Assembly (NCBI RefSeq): GCF_011386835.1
Contig: NC_088795.1
Span: 115,957,434-116,021,433, forward strand
Direction: 5' to 3'
DNA from: Chrysemys picta bellii
Taxonomy: Eukaryota > Chordata > Testudines > Emydidae
Length of the DNA: 64,000 nucleotides
Shown here: in pieces, positions 11,249 to 23,435 of the stretch
How the letters are laid out: every line of letters starts with the position of its first letter
Position numbering within the stretch: the first letter of the stretch is position 1
The notes under the pieces: model-generated
Told to the model about the DNA's origin: nothing
Databases searched by the model: none
The model's input: the letters and a program-made list of their open reading frames with translations, nothing else
Position numbers and translations under genes: made by a program

Positions 11249-11376
11249 TTTCAGAGTAGCAGCCGTGTTAGTCTGTATCCGCAAAAAGAAGAACAGGAGT
11301 ACTTGTGGCACCTTAGAGACTAACAAATTTATTAGAGCATAAGCTTTCGTGGACTACAGCCCACTTCTTTGGATGC
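11249..11376 (-). mobile_element. Penelope-like terminal fragment with hammerhead-like fold
   Basis: A 128-bp insertion interrupts CR1 exactly between AAAGATAGG and AAACAAAGGG, which are contiguous in other CR1 copies. The insert (TTTCAGAGTAGCAGCCGTG to CACTTCTTTGGATGC) is a very common turtle repeat. On the minus strand, 11349-11364 folds as a 6-bp stem with a UGUA loop (GUGGGC/GUCCAC), followed by GAAA and preceded by CCAAAGA. This is the layout of a hammerhead stem II and core, which Penelope-like elements are known to carry. The CUGANGA core is degenerate. A SINE assignment is the main alternative. Confidence 0.55.
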
Positions 11377-11463
11377 AAACAAAGGGTAGGAATAAGTGGT
11401 CAGATTTCACAGTGGAGTGGTAAATAGCAGGGTCCCCCAGAATCTTTATTGGGGCCTGTGTTG

Positions 11464-12642
11464 TGTAGCCAATTAGTTCATTTTATCATTCATTTATTGT
11501 ATGCTGTGTGATGTTATGATTAACTCATGTTATGTCATATATAATCATTGTATGCTAAATAGATTTAAATTGTAGGATTATAGAAGTATAAAATTGATCA
11601 GTAGTTAGAAGGGATAATTATGTATTAGACACCTAAGTAAATCAGGGCTGAAACGCAAGGCCTATAGGTTGATGCCTGTAAGATGTCAGCTTAGCCATAC
11701 TAGGCCATAGGCTTAAGAAACGTTTGACATAAGTAAGTGACCAAAAAGTGACCCTATGCCACAAGATCACAAGAAAGGTGTGCCAACTGGTGATATTGCA
11801 AAAAATTGACTGCAATGTACTGTTTGAGATCATGATATACCTTGTTGTAACATCTCTTACAACACGTGTCCTGACTGCAGGGTACATGTTGTGCGTAGAT
11901 ACTAAAGAGAATAAAAGGAACTACAAACAACCTTTGAAAAATCCCCCCCCCACAATATTCCTGGGGGGCACAATACGATAAGGAAAGAGGGTTGACACCT
12001 TCATAAACACATACAGAGAGTTATGTGTAGTCAGAATCACAAGATAAAAGAGGGATCCCTGGTTGGGTAAAACTGGGTTACCTATGGGAAATCTCCAGAG
12101 GGAAACATCCCACTAATGATGATCAGTTGATAAAATGTCCATCAGACTCAAAGAATATCGTTGAGGATGTGAGTACTACTACAGTGACACTTACTGCATA
12201 GGTCTTTATAGGATTTCTATATACATGCGTAATCATAACTTTGCTTGCAACTTTAATAAGCTTGTAACTTAAAGTGTGAAACAGACTAGAACTTGTACTT
12301 GTAAACGTATGTGTGGTCACTATCCTTGGGCCGAGGGATGCGCTGGCCATGGCTTCCTGCAGCCCCCATTGGCCTGGAGTGGCAAACCACGGCCAGTGGG
12401 AACCGCGATTGGCCAAACCTGCGGACATGGCAGGTAAACAAACTGGCCCAGCCTGCCAGGGTGCTTACCCTGGTGAGCCGCGTGCCAGAGGTTGCCAACC
12501 CCTGTCCTAGAGGCTTTAAATCAGAAACAAGTAGCAGAGATGACATTCACTTTGTTGAGCTTGAAACTGTAGCAACCAGAGTCAAACCCAAAGTGGGGTA
12601 ATGCAACATCACAAAATTTACTTTAAATAAAAAAATATTACA
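11464..12642 (+). mobile_element. ~1.18 kb LTR-like insertion in CR1
   Basis: This block splits CR1 between its CAGTGCTGT-type and TTCAACA segments, so its limits are set by the host element. It starts TGTAGCCAATTAG and ends TATTACA, giving TG...CA ends, with AATAAA about 12-17 bp before the right end. The host bases gttg (11460-11463) and gacg (12643-12646) may be a decayed 4-bp duplication. No open frame with retroviral motifs is present. Solo LTR is the best reading, but no second copy is in the window to confirm it. Confidence 0.6.
12322..12504 (-). mobile_element. hAT-like element nested in the LTR-like insertion
   Basis: The right end GGTTGCCAACCCCTG reads CAGGGGTTGGCAACC on the minus strand, a hAT-type terminus. 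The body shares CCATTGGCCTGG and GTAAACAAACTGGCCC with the copy at 2936-3089. The left terminus is not recognisable. The 8-mers tccttggg and tcctagag at the two edges agree at 6 of 8. Confidence 0.65.
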
Positions 12643-13675
12643 GACGTTCAACACATTCATAAATGATCTGGGAAAGGGGGTAAAGGGTGAGGTGGTAAAG
12701 TTTGCAGACAGTACAAAATTACCCAAGACAATTAAGTTCAAAGCTGACTGCAAAAAGTTACAAAGGAATCTCACAAAACTAGGTAACAAAATGGCAGATG
12801 AAATTCAATGTGGATAAATGCAAAGTAATGCACATTGGAAGACATAATCCCAATTATACATACAAAATGATGGGGTCTAAATTAGCTGTTACCACTTAAG
12901 AAAGATCTTGGAGTTATTGTGGATAGGTCTCTGAAAACATCTGCTCAACATGCAGCAGTCATCAAAAGTCTGACAATGTCAGGAACCATTAAGGGACAGA
13001 TAATAAAAACAGAAAATATAATGCCATTATATAAATCCATGCTATGCCCACACCTGGAATACTGCATGCAGTTCTGGTTGCCCCATATCAAAGAATATAT
13101 ATTCAAATTGGAAAAAGTATGGAAAAGGGCAACAAAAATGATTAGGAGTATAGAACAGCTTTGATATGAGAAGAGATTAAAAAGACTAGGGCTGTTCATT
13201 TTAGAAGAGATGACTAGATGATAAAGGTCTGCAAAATCATGAATGGTGTGTAGAAAAGTGTTATTTACCCCTTCACATAGCATAAGAACCAGGGGTCACC
13301 CAATTAAATCAATAGGCAGCAGGTTTAAACAAACATGAGGAAGTACTTCTTCACACAACCAGCATGTGCAACGTGTTGCCAGGGCATGTTGTGAAGGCCA
13401 AAACTATACTTCAAAAGAGTATTAGATAAATTCATGAAGGAAAGGTCCATCAATGGCTATAAAGACAAGATGGTCAGAGATGCAACCCACACTCTGGGTG
13501 TCCCTAAACCACTGATTACCAGAAGCTAGGACTGGACAACAGGGATGGACCACTCAATAAATTGCCCTGCCCTGTTCATTCCCTCTGAAGTATCTGGCAT
13601 TGGCTTCTGTCGGAAGGTAGAATATTGTCTAGATAGACCATTGATCTGACCAATCATGGCCATTCTTATGTTCCC

Positions 13676-16064
13676 CTGACAAGGAATTTGAATTGTATAT
13701 GAAAAGAGATCAAGATGACAGTGAAGGGCTACCAGAAGGACAACTTGCTCAGATTGGCTGGCAAGGAAGAATTCTCAGCCTCCATCCTCTTTCAGTAACA
13801 TCTCAGCATCCATTTCCAGTTCTTACTCCAGGATCTGTCTTTCACTCCTGTCCCCTCTCTTCACTGCCTTGACTGTGGTTCTACTGAGATTAGAGATGGA
13901 AGAGACTATCAGGGCAAACCTTCCTGCTTTTACAGTGTAGTCATTAGTGAAAGGAGCATTGAATCATAGCAAATGACAACTAGAAAGTGGACTATCACGG
14001 TTTTGACACCAGAAGGAGGGAGATCAGGAATTTCTCATTTGATTTAGCCTCCCTAACACCATCCACTCTTCTACTTTGTTTCCCAGCTTGTCACTGTCCA
14101 GAACTAACATGTACTGATGTGGAAGCTAAAATAAAAACATTGAAAAAGATTTTGCAGTGTCAGTGTCTGCTCTTTTGTTGCCCCCCCCTCCACATTTTTT
14201 CTCCCTGTATCCATGTATGAGGTTCAGTCTTTGTCTCTTTATACAATCTAGTGTGCCAAGATGTCAGTGAGAGTTGCATGAGAACAGCACAGAGCTATTA
14301 ATAGGGCTCCTGATTGGGGTGTTTTATTACTCAAGTTCTAATCAATGTAATAAGCTGAGGGGAAGCAGTCATTGCAAGTTGATGAGTCGGCAAGAACACT
14401 AGGTCTGGCATACATCATGAGGCCCTGAGTAGATGACTGTGAAAGTAATACCATTTCATGGAGACCTTTGGATACATTCCTATAACTATGCCTGGACTTT
14501 ATGACTAACCCTGAACTACCATTCAGTAGCCAGTACTCTTGGTCAGCATTAGAAGTAACTGAAAGCCATAAAAAATGGCGGCATCCTCTGGATTCATATT
14601 CCCTGCCCCATCTTACCCAGTTTCCCCTAGTCACCATTATCAGCGCACTAAGGGAATATAGACAAATTTACATTGCTGTTCACCATTTTTCCTCCCAATG
14701 TGAAGAATCCTATCTGTGCAAGAGCTAAGGACATACTGAGGGCTACATTCAGCTTCCATCTTAAAAAAAAAAAAAAAAAAAAGTGTAAATCCATTGTGCA
14801 CTCCCTGCACATACCCCCAAATCCTTGCACCCTCCCCCACTGAACAGTGGGACCGCTTTGGTTATTCTGCTGGAATGCCCCTTGTTCCCATAAAAATGTT
14901 GTGAATTTTTGTTGTATCCTGTTAAATATGTGCTGTTTCATGTGGCTGCATTATAGAAATGGGACAAAGAACCTTGTGTTAAGCTATTAAAATGCTTTTG
15001 GATCCGTCAGTCTGAGTATCACTGTATAAGTGTCTGTTATGATAAATAACATTAATTCAATCTTCTCGCTGATTAAAATTTACAATTTCATTGAGACTTT
15101 TCAAGATGTATAACCTAGTCTTATGAAAGTTCATTTAACACTGTTCTTTCTAACCCAGTAACAACAGCATATTATACCCAGTCTTTGCTAGAATGACTCC
15201 CAATATGGGTCTCACAAATAAAATGCACTGCTGACCATTGGGCTGTCAGGTTCCCAAACTCTCAAGTTCTCCAAATTTCCAGATGTTTCTTCATGATCTC
15301 TAGTGCGTATTGTGATCCTGTGTCCACAGAGCTCCAGTCAGTCAGCCTGTGTCTGGCTCTTTCAGGAGTCCGGGCCCAATAAACTAAACACTCATCTCAT
15401 CCAGCTTTTTCATTTACAGTAGCTGCAATGCAAGCAGATGATAGCCTCAGAAAGGAACCAAGAGTACAGGCATGCATAGCGCCATCTACATTCATAGCCA
15501 GGGAAACAAGTGCAAAGTGTCATAACTAAAACGCTAAGCTATGCTACTGCAGTTACTAAGTAAAACTGAAACTAACAACATTAAGTTTCTTTTAGTTTCA
15601 TTAAACTGAGCTGCATTGACATTGACTAAAGCAACTACAGAGCAGGGGCAGCTGAACTGCAGCCTTCCCATTCCACTAATTATCTTTCATTATTACCGTA
15701 AAAATAAGTTGCTGTATTACGATTCCATCTTTGTTCTGGGTTAGCTTATTAAAGCATTTCATATTTGCATCATAACATTTTGGCAGCACTTACTTATTCA
15801 ATATCAAATCCTCCATTTTATAAGCCTTACAGAATTGTTTATAAAATAAGATTTATATTAATTGCTGAGTTTTATTCCTGACTTGGTGAAAATTAGGAAG
15901 AAAATGTGCAATTTTTCAGGGATAGCTGAAAAGCCACATGAAACCAAATGTCTATCCCACCTCAAGGACACAAGTGGGACTGAAGAAAAGTGAAACCCTG
16001 GCCCCACCGAAGTCAGAGAAAGAGTTTTGCCATTTACTTTCAATGTGGCCAAGATGTCATCCTA
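13676..16064. other. Intergenic, no gene seen
   Basis: Unique-looking AT-rich sequence. An A-run lies at 14763-14782. Open frames here are short and show no motif I recognise. Confidence 0.5.
14763..14782 (+). repeat. (A)n tract
   Basis: About 20 A residues following CTTCCATCTT. No SINE body is recognisable immediately upstream. Confidence 0.9.
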
Positions 16065-16215
16065 GGTTCGGTTTCCAGCTCTGGAATCAGCCTAGTGCGT
16101 GACCTTGCACAAGTCACTTCACCCATCTCTGCCTCAGCATCCTCATTTGTGAAAATGAGAATTGCACCTTAGTTGTTGTAAATTGCTTTGAGATCTATGG
16201 ATGAAGAGCACCATA
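16065..16215 (+). mobile_element. MIR (CORE-SINE) remnant
   Basis: It contains GCACAAGTCACTTCACCCAT, TCTGCCTCAGCATCCTCATT and a TGTGAAAATGAGAATT segment in the order of the MIR core, followed by TTGCTTTGAGATCTATGGAT. This is an ancient amniote element. Confidence 0.82.
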
Positions 16216-16426
16216 TGGGCATGAACCTACTCAAGTTAATGGTAAAGGTCTCCAAGACAAGTCAGTGGAAAATTCTCCTATTCACTTTAATGGGGAAAGA
16301 ACAAGCCCTAATAGAGAGATGACTAAATGAAGAAACAGAGGGAAAATAATAATCACACAAAAGATAGTTAACAGATATCTTTAAAGGGCTTAATGAAAAA
16401 TCATTCACAGGTTTATTAACAGAAAT

Positions 16427-16519
16427 TGTGTGTGTATATATATATATATATATATAAAAATCTTGCTCGCTATCTCAGAGAGAGAGAGAGAGAGAGAGAC
16501 ACACACACACACACACACA
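16427..16519. repeat. Compound microsatellite (GT/TA/GA/CA)
   Basis: In order: TGTGTGTA, a (TA)n run, a 20-bp spacer, a (GA)n run and a (CA)n run. All four dinucleotide classes sit within about 93 bp. Confidence 0.95.
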
Positions 16520-18041
16520 ACAGCAGTGTTTTTCTGTTATACTTAATGTATAGCATAGACATGCAACAAAATAAGAGTTGGTCTTTTTGTTTAAAGTTAA
16601 AACAGTTTTTAAAAAGACAAGGGGGAAGATTACATTGGAGATATCCTAGAATCTAGTTATCAGAGTTGAGACACTGACAGTGTATATTAAAAAAATTGGG
16701 TGGTAGAATCCATCTCCAATCTTTGTTTCCACCAGAGAAAGTGCAGAGTAAAGAAATTGTGTATTGCCAGCCTGCAACCAACGTGTTCATTATTTATTTG
16801 AATCTGTTTATATTCTAAAGTTCAATGAGGATGCTAACCATGGTTTCACAAGCAATGGGTGTCTTTCTATTGAATTTAAGGGCCCAATCCAAGTCTCATT
16901 AGAGCGGAGTGTTAATGCACCATCCGTGTGTGATTAGAAGTCACAAATGAACACTTTGAGAAAGACCCAATGCAGAAAATACCTGGCTTTGATTTCCCAC
17001 AAAGCTCACAGACAACCCTAAATCGTATCTGCACAAACCATGGCAGTGTGCGAATGTGGTCACCCAGAACAGACCATGGAACGTATAACAACCCGGTGCC
17101 CAATTCACAAATACAAAGGAGGCATCACAGCAACTTTGCTACTCCAGACACAATTATCTGGCTTAACCATCTAAATGTAAATTTATTGTTGTTGCTCTAC
17201 ATTTACATCAGCCATACGAAGAAGCAGCACCTCTCCTCTGTGTTAAAATTTAATAAAAGTTGTAGTTTAATTCCATACATGTGTCTATTCTCATTTTCCT
17301 CGCTGCATCCACATCAGTGTCAACTTCCTAGAGAACCCCTGACCTGCTTACTTAATGCTCCAGTAAAGGATCGACATGTTAAACAGCAGAACAAATTATT
17401 TTCTTCTTTATTGTTGGCAGCTAGACATTGCATATGATTAGCAAAATGTGACTCCTCATCCTGTGGAATTATGGTATTGTAAGAGAGGAATGTTCTCAGA
17501 ATGGAAAAAGCTTTCACATCAAGTATATACACAAAAGAAGTGCCAAAAAGAGGATAGATATTTAGAAATTTGGTAAACCTTTTCAGCATTACTCAGAGGA
17601 TTCTCCTCAGCCTGTAAGCTAGAATCTTTAGCCAGGTTTTTTGAATATTAACCTGATCCTAGATAAGTAATGTACATTAATGTTTTTATTGTAGCTTTGC
17701 CTTGATAAAGTTTCTCAACAAAATTATGAAAAAATTGCAAAAAAAAAAGAGAAAAGTTTGTTGCATTTGAAATTTAACAAATTTCTTTTCCTGCACATTT
17801 AAAACAAATATTTTTGGAAAAAAAGATGTAGTTTTCTTTCCAAAAGTTACTCCATCCCCTTTTGTGTCTCTCTTTTCTGCCTGGTTTTTAAAAGAAGTGA
17901 GGGTAAAGTAACATTTAAATACTTGTTGTAACTATTTTACAGCTTTCAAGTAGAACAAAGTGGAAGTATTTTTTACGTCTTTTTCAAGTGTTGGGATGAG
18001 GGGGGAAGGAGAAGTAAAGAAGTGAGGGAAAGTGGGAGTAA
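16520..18041. other. Intergenic, nothing recognised
   Basis: No gene. The 155-codon open frame at 16970-17437 shows no domain or compositional sign of coding and I treat it as chance. Confidence 0.5.
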
Positions 18042-18155
18042 AGCCCTGATCATACAGAGATTAACTCACATGCTTACATTTATATCCATGAGTAGTCCAA
18101 TTGGCTAGGAAAAGCTAAGCACATGCACAATTTTTTTTTGCACAACTGGGACCTA
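18042..18155. mobile_element. Palindromic MITE remnant
   Basis: It carries GCCCTGATCATACAGAGATT, CTCACATGCTTACATTT, ATGAGTAGTCCAATTGG and CTAAGCACATGC. The arrangement is an imperfect inverted repeat around a CCAATTGG centre and is shared in pieces with 29886-30045 and 60668-60775. Confidence 0.5.
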
Positions 18156-18669
18156 AATTTAGAAATGGTTAGAAATCAAATCATCTCTTAAATCATTTGC
18201 ATTCTTTCTGTGGGAAGAAGGTCTTGAGGAATACAGTGAAAATGAAGAAAGTTGGGAGTAAGATAATCAAAAGATGACAGGCTTGATGAATTGGATAGTC
18301 TTTTCCTGTCCTCTCATTCCTTGGATATTTAGAGCAATTTTAAAAGCCCCTTAATAAGGGAAGTAGCACTTTAGGAAATGCAAGTATGCAGCAAAAATAA
18401 ATTTGCATTCAAGCATTTTCGCTAACACCATATTTCCCATCACACTTTGATTAGGAAGCAGCTAGAACTGGTCAGTGCAATGCAGCAGCAGGTCATGAGG
18501 GAAGAAGCTTTAAAACCTGCATTCACATCATTTTATTTTAATTCACCTACAAATTCCACATACTTCCAAAGTAAGGAATTTATTTTTAATCTAAAGAAAG
18601 AGCAAGTTACAAACTATGAAAAGACATTCAAGCCTACACTCATCACCCACACCTCCTCTATATCAGAGG

Positions 18670-18742
18670 CTTGATCCTATCCTCCATTAAAGGCAATGGC
18701 AAAATCCCACTGCCTTTAATGGTGGGGAAGCAGGTCCTAAGT
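18670..18742. mobile_element. Palindromic MITE
   Basis: Left arm TCCATTAAAGGCAATGGCA and right arm CACTGCCTTTAATGGTGG are inverted copies, bounded by GATCCTATC and GCAGGTCC. A hairpin about 65 bp long. Confidence 0.6.
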
Positions 18743-19199
18743 AAGGGCCCTTGTGCCATGCATCTGCTTCTCCTGTTTTTTCCTTATCCATGCTGTTAAA
18801 CATTTTGCATAAGCTTAACTACATGGCAGAAAATGTTTATTGCATCCTTGCTCACAATTCCCCTCTCTGTGACACACAGACTCATGTCAACAACAGGGAG
18901 TTAAAATTATAAGTTAGAAAGCAAGCAAACCCATTGATTATAATGCAGAGTTGGAGACATTCCTCACCATGTTTAATCCATTGTATGTGTTAGTAAGCTT
19001 TTCTGTCACATTCTACCATGTCAGGTCCACACAGATTGGGAAACTGGATATTTTTTATTATTTTACAGCGAGACCATTTCCTAGTTTGCATTAATTACCA
19101 GTTAGTGTACTGTGTACACATTCATGTTCTAGAGATTTATTTTGGTGAAGTGGCCATAAAGAAGTACTAAATTTTAAAATGTTATTAATTCTATTATAC
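18743..19199. other. Intergenic, nothing recognised
   Basis: No gene or clear repeat. Confidence 0.45.
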
Positions 19200-19290
19200 C
19201 ATATACCGATTATGCAGTGCTTTTTCATCCATAGATCTCAAAGCATTTTACAAAGGAGATATCATTATCCCACTAGGACATAGATCAAAT
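19200..19290 (-). repeat. MIR/CORE-SINE-like remnant
   Basis: GTGCTTTTTCATCCATAGAT, CTCAAAGCATTTTACAAAGG and ATCATTATCCCAC follow the order of a MIR-type 3' region read on the minus strand. Confidence 0.6.
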
Positions 19291-19426
19291 ACAATCTTTA
19301 AAGTAACTGATTAAATGTTCATAACTAGAAAAATCAATATTACTAAACTTTACTTACAGTTGTGCTTACTGGGAGACCATAATGATATACACATGAAGGC
19401 TGAAATTATCAAGCTAGTGACACCAT

Positions 19427-19512
19427 CCAGAGGCCTGATTTTTAGAAGGCTAGTGTTCAGCACTTTCTGAGGATAGCCCCTTTCAGGTGACTTCATTTAG
19501 GCACTCCATATC
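19427..19512. repeat. Old MITE-like repeat
   Basis: Starts AGAGGCCTGATTTTTAGAAGG and continues GTGTTCAGCACTTTCTGAGG, phrases of a widespread amniote palindromic repeat. The right arm is poorly preserved. Confidence 0.4.
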
Positions 19513-22500
19513 ATCTAGCACGTCTAGGCAATAAGAACTTAATTCTACTCTAATTAACACTAATGTATAATCACAAGTGACTTCAATGAAGTCACTGCAG
19601 TTATTCTGGTGTAAAACCTGGATAGTGAGAGCAGAATTACGTCTTTAATATTTAATGTGCATTCTAGGGCTTTGGCCAGGTGGAGACTGAAATGTTAGCA
19701 TGTAATAAAGTGTAGGCCATGCTTGGTGTCAAGTATAACACTTGGAATGGTGTGCAACAGCACACAGTGTTAGTTATTACTTCTGAAATATAGCAGTTGA
19801 TGCATATTATGTTTTATTTTGTACTACAAGATGGATTATTATTCCTCGTTTTTATGTTGTCGTCTGTTTGATTTACTGTGACTTTATCTAGATTTGTTAT
19901 TCATCACAGGGAAAACCAGCTAAATATTCCTATGCTTGGTGTTTACCATGACAATACTTGTCTGCTCTAGCTCACGTCACTATAAGTCATGCCACCACAC
20001 TTTGAGAATTGCCTTTTGTACTCCGTTCAGACAAATTCTACCCACAGCTGAGCATGCATTCACAGGACAGGATTTCCCGTTTTGTTGATTTTGAACCTTA
20101 GCGCAGGATGAAAGGTCAGAGTTCAGATTGCAGATCCAGATTCCTCCTAAAGGCAATGGAAGGTATGAGGCAAAATCCTAACCTTTAAAATATTGAGGAT
20201 GTCTCTGCCTTAGAGGAACAATACAGTGATTGACAGCTAAAATCCTTTACATAATTGCAAGAAAAGCGGGATTGTTTTTATCTTCTTACAGTGAAGATAG
20301 CATTCACATTAGCAAAAGAACTGGACACAGTTTAAACTAGACTTATCCCTAATAAAGAACTATGTAAGGAAATTGCAAGCGGTAATATGTAACACAGAGA
20401 AACAGATATTTCCCTCAAAGCATTTTCTGTTGTGATTGGCTTCAACAGAACCTTCTGTATTCAGAGTGAGTAAGGGTATCAGAATCTGAGAGCACCAAAT
20501 ACCCACTATATAAATATGGTTAAGAAGAAGCTAGAATTCAGGGCAGTGTAACCATTTATGTAATGCATTAGGTTAACAAAGTAAACTACATGAGGATAAG
20601 CTGATCAGAAATCCATTTTATATTGACTTCAAAACTATAACATTTATTGGAAATAAAGATATGTTGAAGACAGAGCTGTTTAAGACAAAAGTAAAACTTT
20701 TGAAGAGAATTAAAATTATCCATAGACTCTATGGATGATTCTCTTGGGTATCCATCCTGAAATGACGCTACTTCTCAGACATAGGAATTTTCTTGAACAA
20801 GATTTTAAAAAATATATATCAAAATTCTGTGATATAAGTGTATACTCATTGCAAACCATAAGCTATACAGTCTCATCTCTGCTGTAGGGTCTTAATGCAA
20901 CAAAGATTTAATCAATTCTTCACATGAGGAATCCCTTTCTACTCTAAAGGGCTCCTCACATCTTAAAACTAAGCACTTGCACGGACATTTGCAAATTGAT
21001 GGGGGTTTTAACTTATGTATCTGAAATATTTTGTAACTTAATAGTGTGAGTTATTTTTATACATATCAACAGTTCAGGACAAAGACATCCAAGACTGAAA
21101 TGTCAACATAAACCAAAAATATACTAACATTATCCAACAGATAGCATAAAGGTATTTGTAATCCTTTTGCCACATGTTGTTGCTAGCAACAAGGTGGTTA
21201 GTTCAAAAGAGCTATGGGTGCATCTTAAAATTAACCACCACCACCAGCTCAAGCCACCACACAGAGTATCTGGGATCATTACCTTTCCTAGGTGTACTTT
21301 TTACTTCCCCACTCGCAAGCACTGAGTCTGTGTGCGAAACAAGAAAATCTATATTGGGGGGCAGGGGGAGGGAACACAGCAATAACAAAGAGAGAAAACA
21401 CAATATCTAAATGGACAAGTAAAACATTCCCCCACAGTAACTTTGGCAGGTGCCCATTTACTCAGTTCCCCATGTAGCAGTGTCAATGTCCATTAGGCAA
21501 ATATCCCTTTACCACTTCCTCCTTCTCCATTTGTTAAACTCCACTCATGTTTAGGTGTCAGTAGTTAGCTCTGTAGAGACGCACTTGAGCAGACCTATCT
21601 CCAGTCCCTTGGGAAGTGCTAGCTGGTCCTGTCCCGAGGCTCTGTGTCCTAATCCAGCTATTCTGATTTCAGCTTTGTTTAGTGGCTGGGTAAAAGGGGC
21701 CTGATCACATTTATGTTGCTCTGCTACTGCCCTCTGCATCATCTCCCACCAAGAGCCTTCCAAGTGGTGTAGAATCATCAGTGGAGGGGAGCCAGTAGTA
21801 TACAGGACTCTTTAGCAGAGTCTTTGCCACCAACAATGCACTCATAACTATACAGTGTGTGTCTGCAGTTATGGTGACTCCCAAAGTGTCACTGGAATTC
21901 TGGGTAGACAACTTATGCAAATGAAGCGCTCTCTCAGTCACATTTCCCCCTTTTCCAATAAATGTGGCAGAGAGATCCTTCTCCTTGGGAGCTTTTGTAC
22001 ACAGGGCTTATGTATTATTTTAAGGTAGCGTGATGGTTATCATTAGTTACTTGTAGTTCCCACAAAGCACTAGTTATTTTTTATTGTAAGTATAGGAAAA
22101 AAACATGCTACCATCATGTGGTAACTCTTGGCAACTGCTGACTTTCTAATGGCAACCAATTCATTTCTAAATAGAAGCAGCTGGGTCCTGAGCACTTTTA
22201 AAAATATGGTCCTTACCTGCATAATGCAGCAACTTCTTAATAAAGGCTGCAATAAATATATGACAAATTTTAACCACAAACTGTAACAGGAACAAATAGC
22301 TGAAAATTGGATTATATTTCTCTGCATAGGAGAAAAGAGATGGGCAAGTGAGAGGGAAATGTGTTTGCGATTCAGCATTTTATATGTTAAAGTAATTCTC
22401 CTGATATTTTTCCTCCTGCACCTCACCTTTAAGAAGATTAAACATGAAGGTTAAAAAAAAATTGCCAAAATACATATTAGAGGGACTTGATAGTATATTA

Positions 22501-22983
22501 AAGAGAAAAGGAGCATTTCACATGCAAGTCAGACTCAGATCTGGATTAGTCAAGTAATACTCTTGGAGACAGGCTCAACAAAGGAGTCATAGACTGAATT
22601 AAATCAAGACAGTCAACCAAAATCACCTGCTATCTGGATGGCCTTTGCTTTTACAAGTCTAAAATCTGTGTGGCTTTTTGTGTGGTTTGGTTTTTAATCT
22701 GGATTCCAATTAGCTAAATTTTCAAAGAAGGGGACAGTGGAGTGGGGATAAGTTGGGTTGGATAAATATTTCCAGTTTGGGTCCCTCTCTCTTTTAAAAA
22801 AAGATGGCCAAACGAGTGTGGCAAGTTGTTGTGGAGCCATGAATCAGATTTCAAACTTCCCACTACCCAGGAATTTTCAGATGTTGGGATTCAACTCAGG
22901 ACCATCTAAATAGATAACTAGTTTCATGTGCTGCAAAACCCAAACCAGGGGTGTGGTCAGACTTGTTTCCCAGGTTATATAAG
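19513..22983. other. Long intergenic stretch
   Basis: No gene found on either strand. A small palindrome TGTTGCTAGCAACA lies near 21178. A block at about 21420-21960 has the mixed composition of LTR-type sequence, but I cannot name a family. Confidence 0.45.
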
Positions 22984-23435
22984 TAGAGCTGGGTAGAAAA
23001 TGGTCCCATTAACATTTTAGAGATTTTTTTTTTAAAAAAGGGGGAGGGGATTCCCTTTCTGCACTGGGGGAAAAAATAAGACCCTTTAAAGTTTTTAGTT
23101 TTTTTTGTTTTTTTTTCCCCTTTTTCATTTTTAAATGACAAACCAGAAAGAAAGGATTTCTCAGGATTGAACTTCTGGTAAAAACAAGAACCACTTCTCC
23201 ATAGCCAGGTGGATGGGGCATGCCCCTGGGACTTACAAAACGCCCAGGTTCAGGTCCTTACTCTACCAGATTTAGATTAGAGCCTCGATCCCAGGTCTTC
23301 CCTAACCCACCTGAGTGCCCTGACCATGGGGCTATTGGCTAGTATAACTGAAATTTATTGCAGGACTGTTTCAAAGAATCAGGTGGGTTTGGGTTTGGGT
23401 TTGGTTTTTTTGGAAAAAGTTCCTGACCAGCTCTA
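22984..23435. mobile_element. 452-bp composite MITE with a tRNA-like inverted core
   Basis: The ends are TAGAGCTGGGTAGAAAATGG and, on the other strand from the right, TAGAGCTGGTCAGGAACTTT, an inverted repeat. The flanking 8-mers tatataag (22976-22983) and tttatcag (23436-23443) match at 6 of 8, consistent with an old hAT-type duplication. Inside, 23196-23268 on the plus strand and 23269-23345 on the minus strand each resemble a tRNA-type A box plus B box. T-runs and (TTTGGG)n are also present. No protein is encoded. Confidence 0.55.
23196..23345. repeat. Inverted pair of tRNA-promoter-like modules
   Basis: Plus-strand half: CCATAGCCAGGTGGATGGGG then CCCAGGTTCAGGTCC. Minus-strand half: CCCATGGTCAGGGCACTCAG then CCTGGGATCGAGGC. 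In each, a TAGC/GGTCAGGG-type A box precedes a GGTTCAGGTCC or GGATCGAGGC B-box-like sequence. They point toward each other. Confidence 0.5.

Larger units (their letters stand above)
10380..13675 (+). mobile_element. CR1 LINE, ORF2 to 3' end, split by two insertions
   Basis: Three colinear pieces belong to one CR1 copy: 10380-11248, 11377-11463 and 12643-13675. The first covers the region upstream of and into the reverse transcriptase: the GATTACAGGCTGGTAAGCCT segment encodes the DYRLVSL motif, and GACTTTCAGAAAGCCTTTGA encodes DFQKAFD. The second holds GTCCCCCAG of the PQGSVLGP region. The third resumes at TTCAACACATTCATAAATGA and runs through FADD-region sequence to the 3' UTR ending GGCCATTCTTATGTTC. 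Stops and indels break the frame throughout, so it cannot encode a working protein. The missing 5' end (endonuclease) is typical truncation. Confidence 0.87.

Noticed and set aside
16970..17437. 155-codon plus-strand open frame
   Set aside because: The translation is low in recognisable motifs, and no start context or splice pattern supports it.
23384..23406. (TTTGGG)n run as a telomeric or G-quadruplex relic
   Set aside because: Only about three units, and the unit is TTTGGG rather than the vertebrate TTAGGG; it lies inside a MITE.
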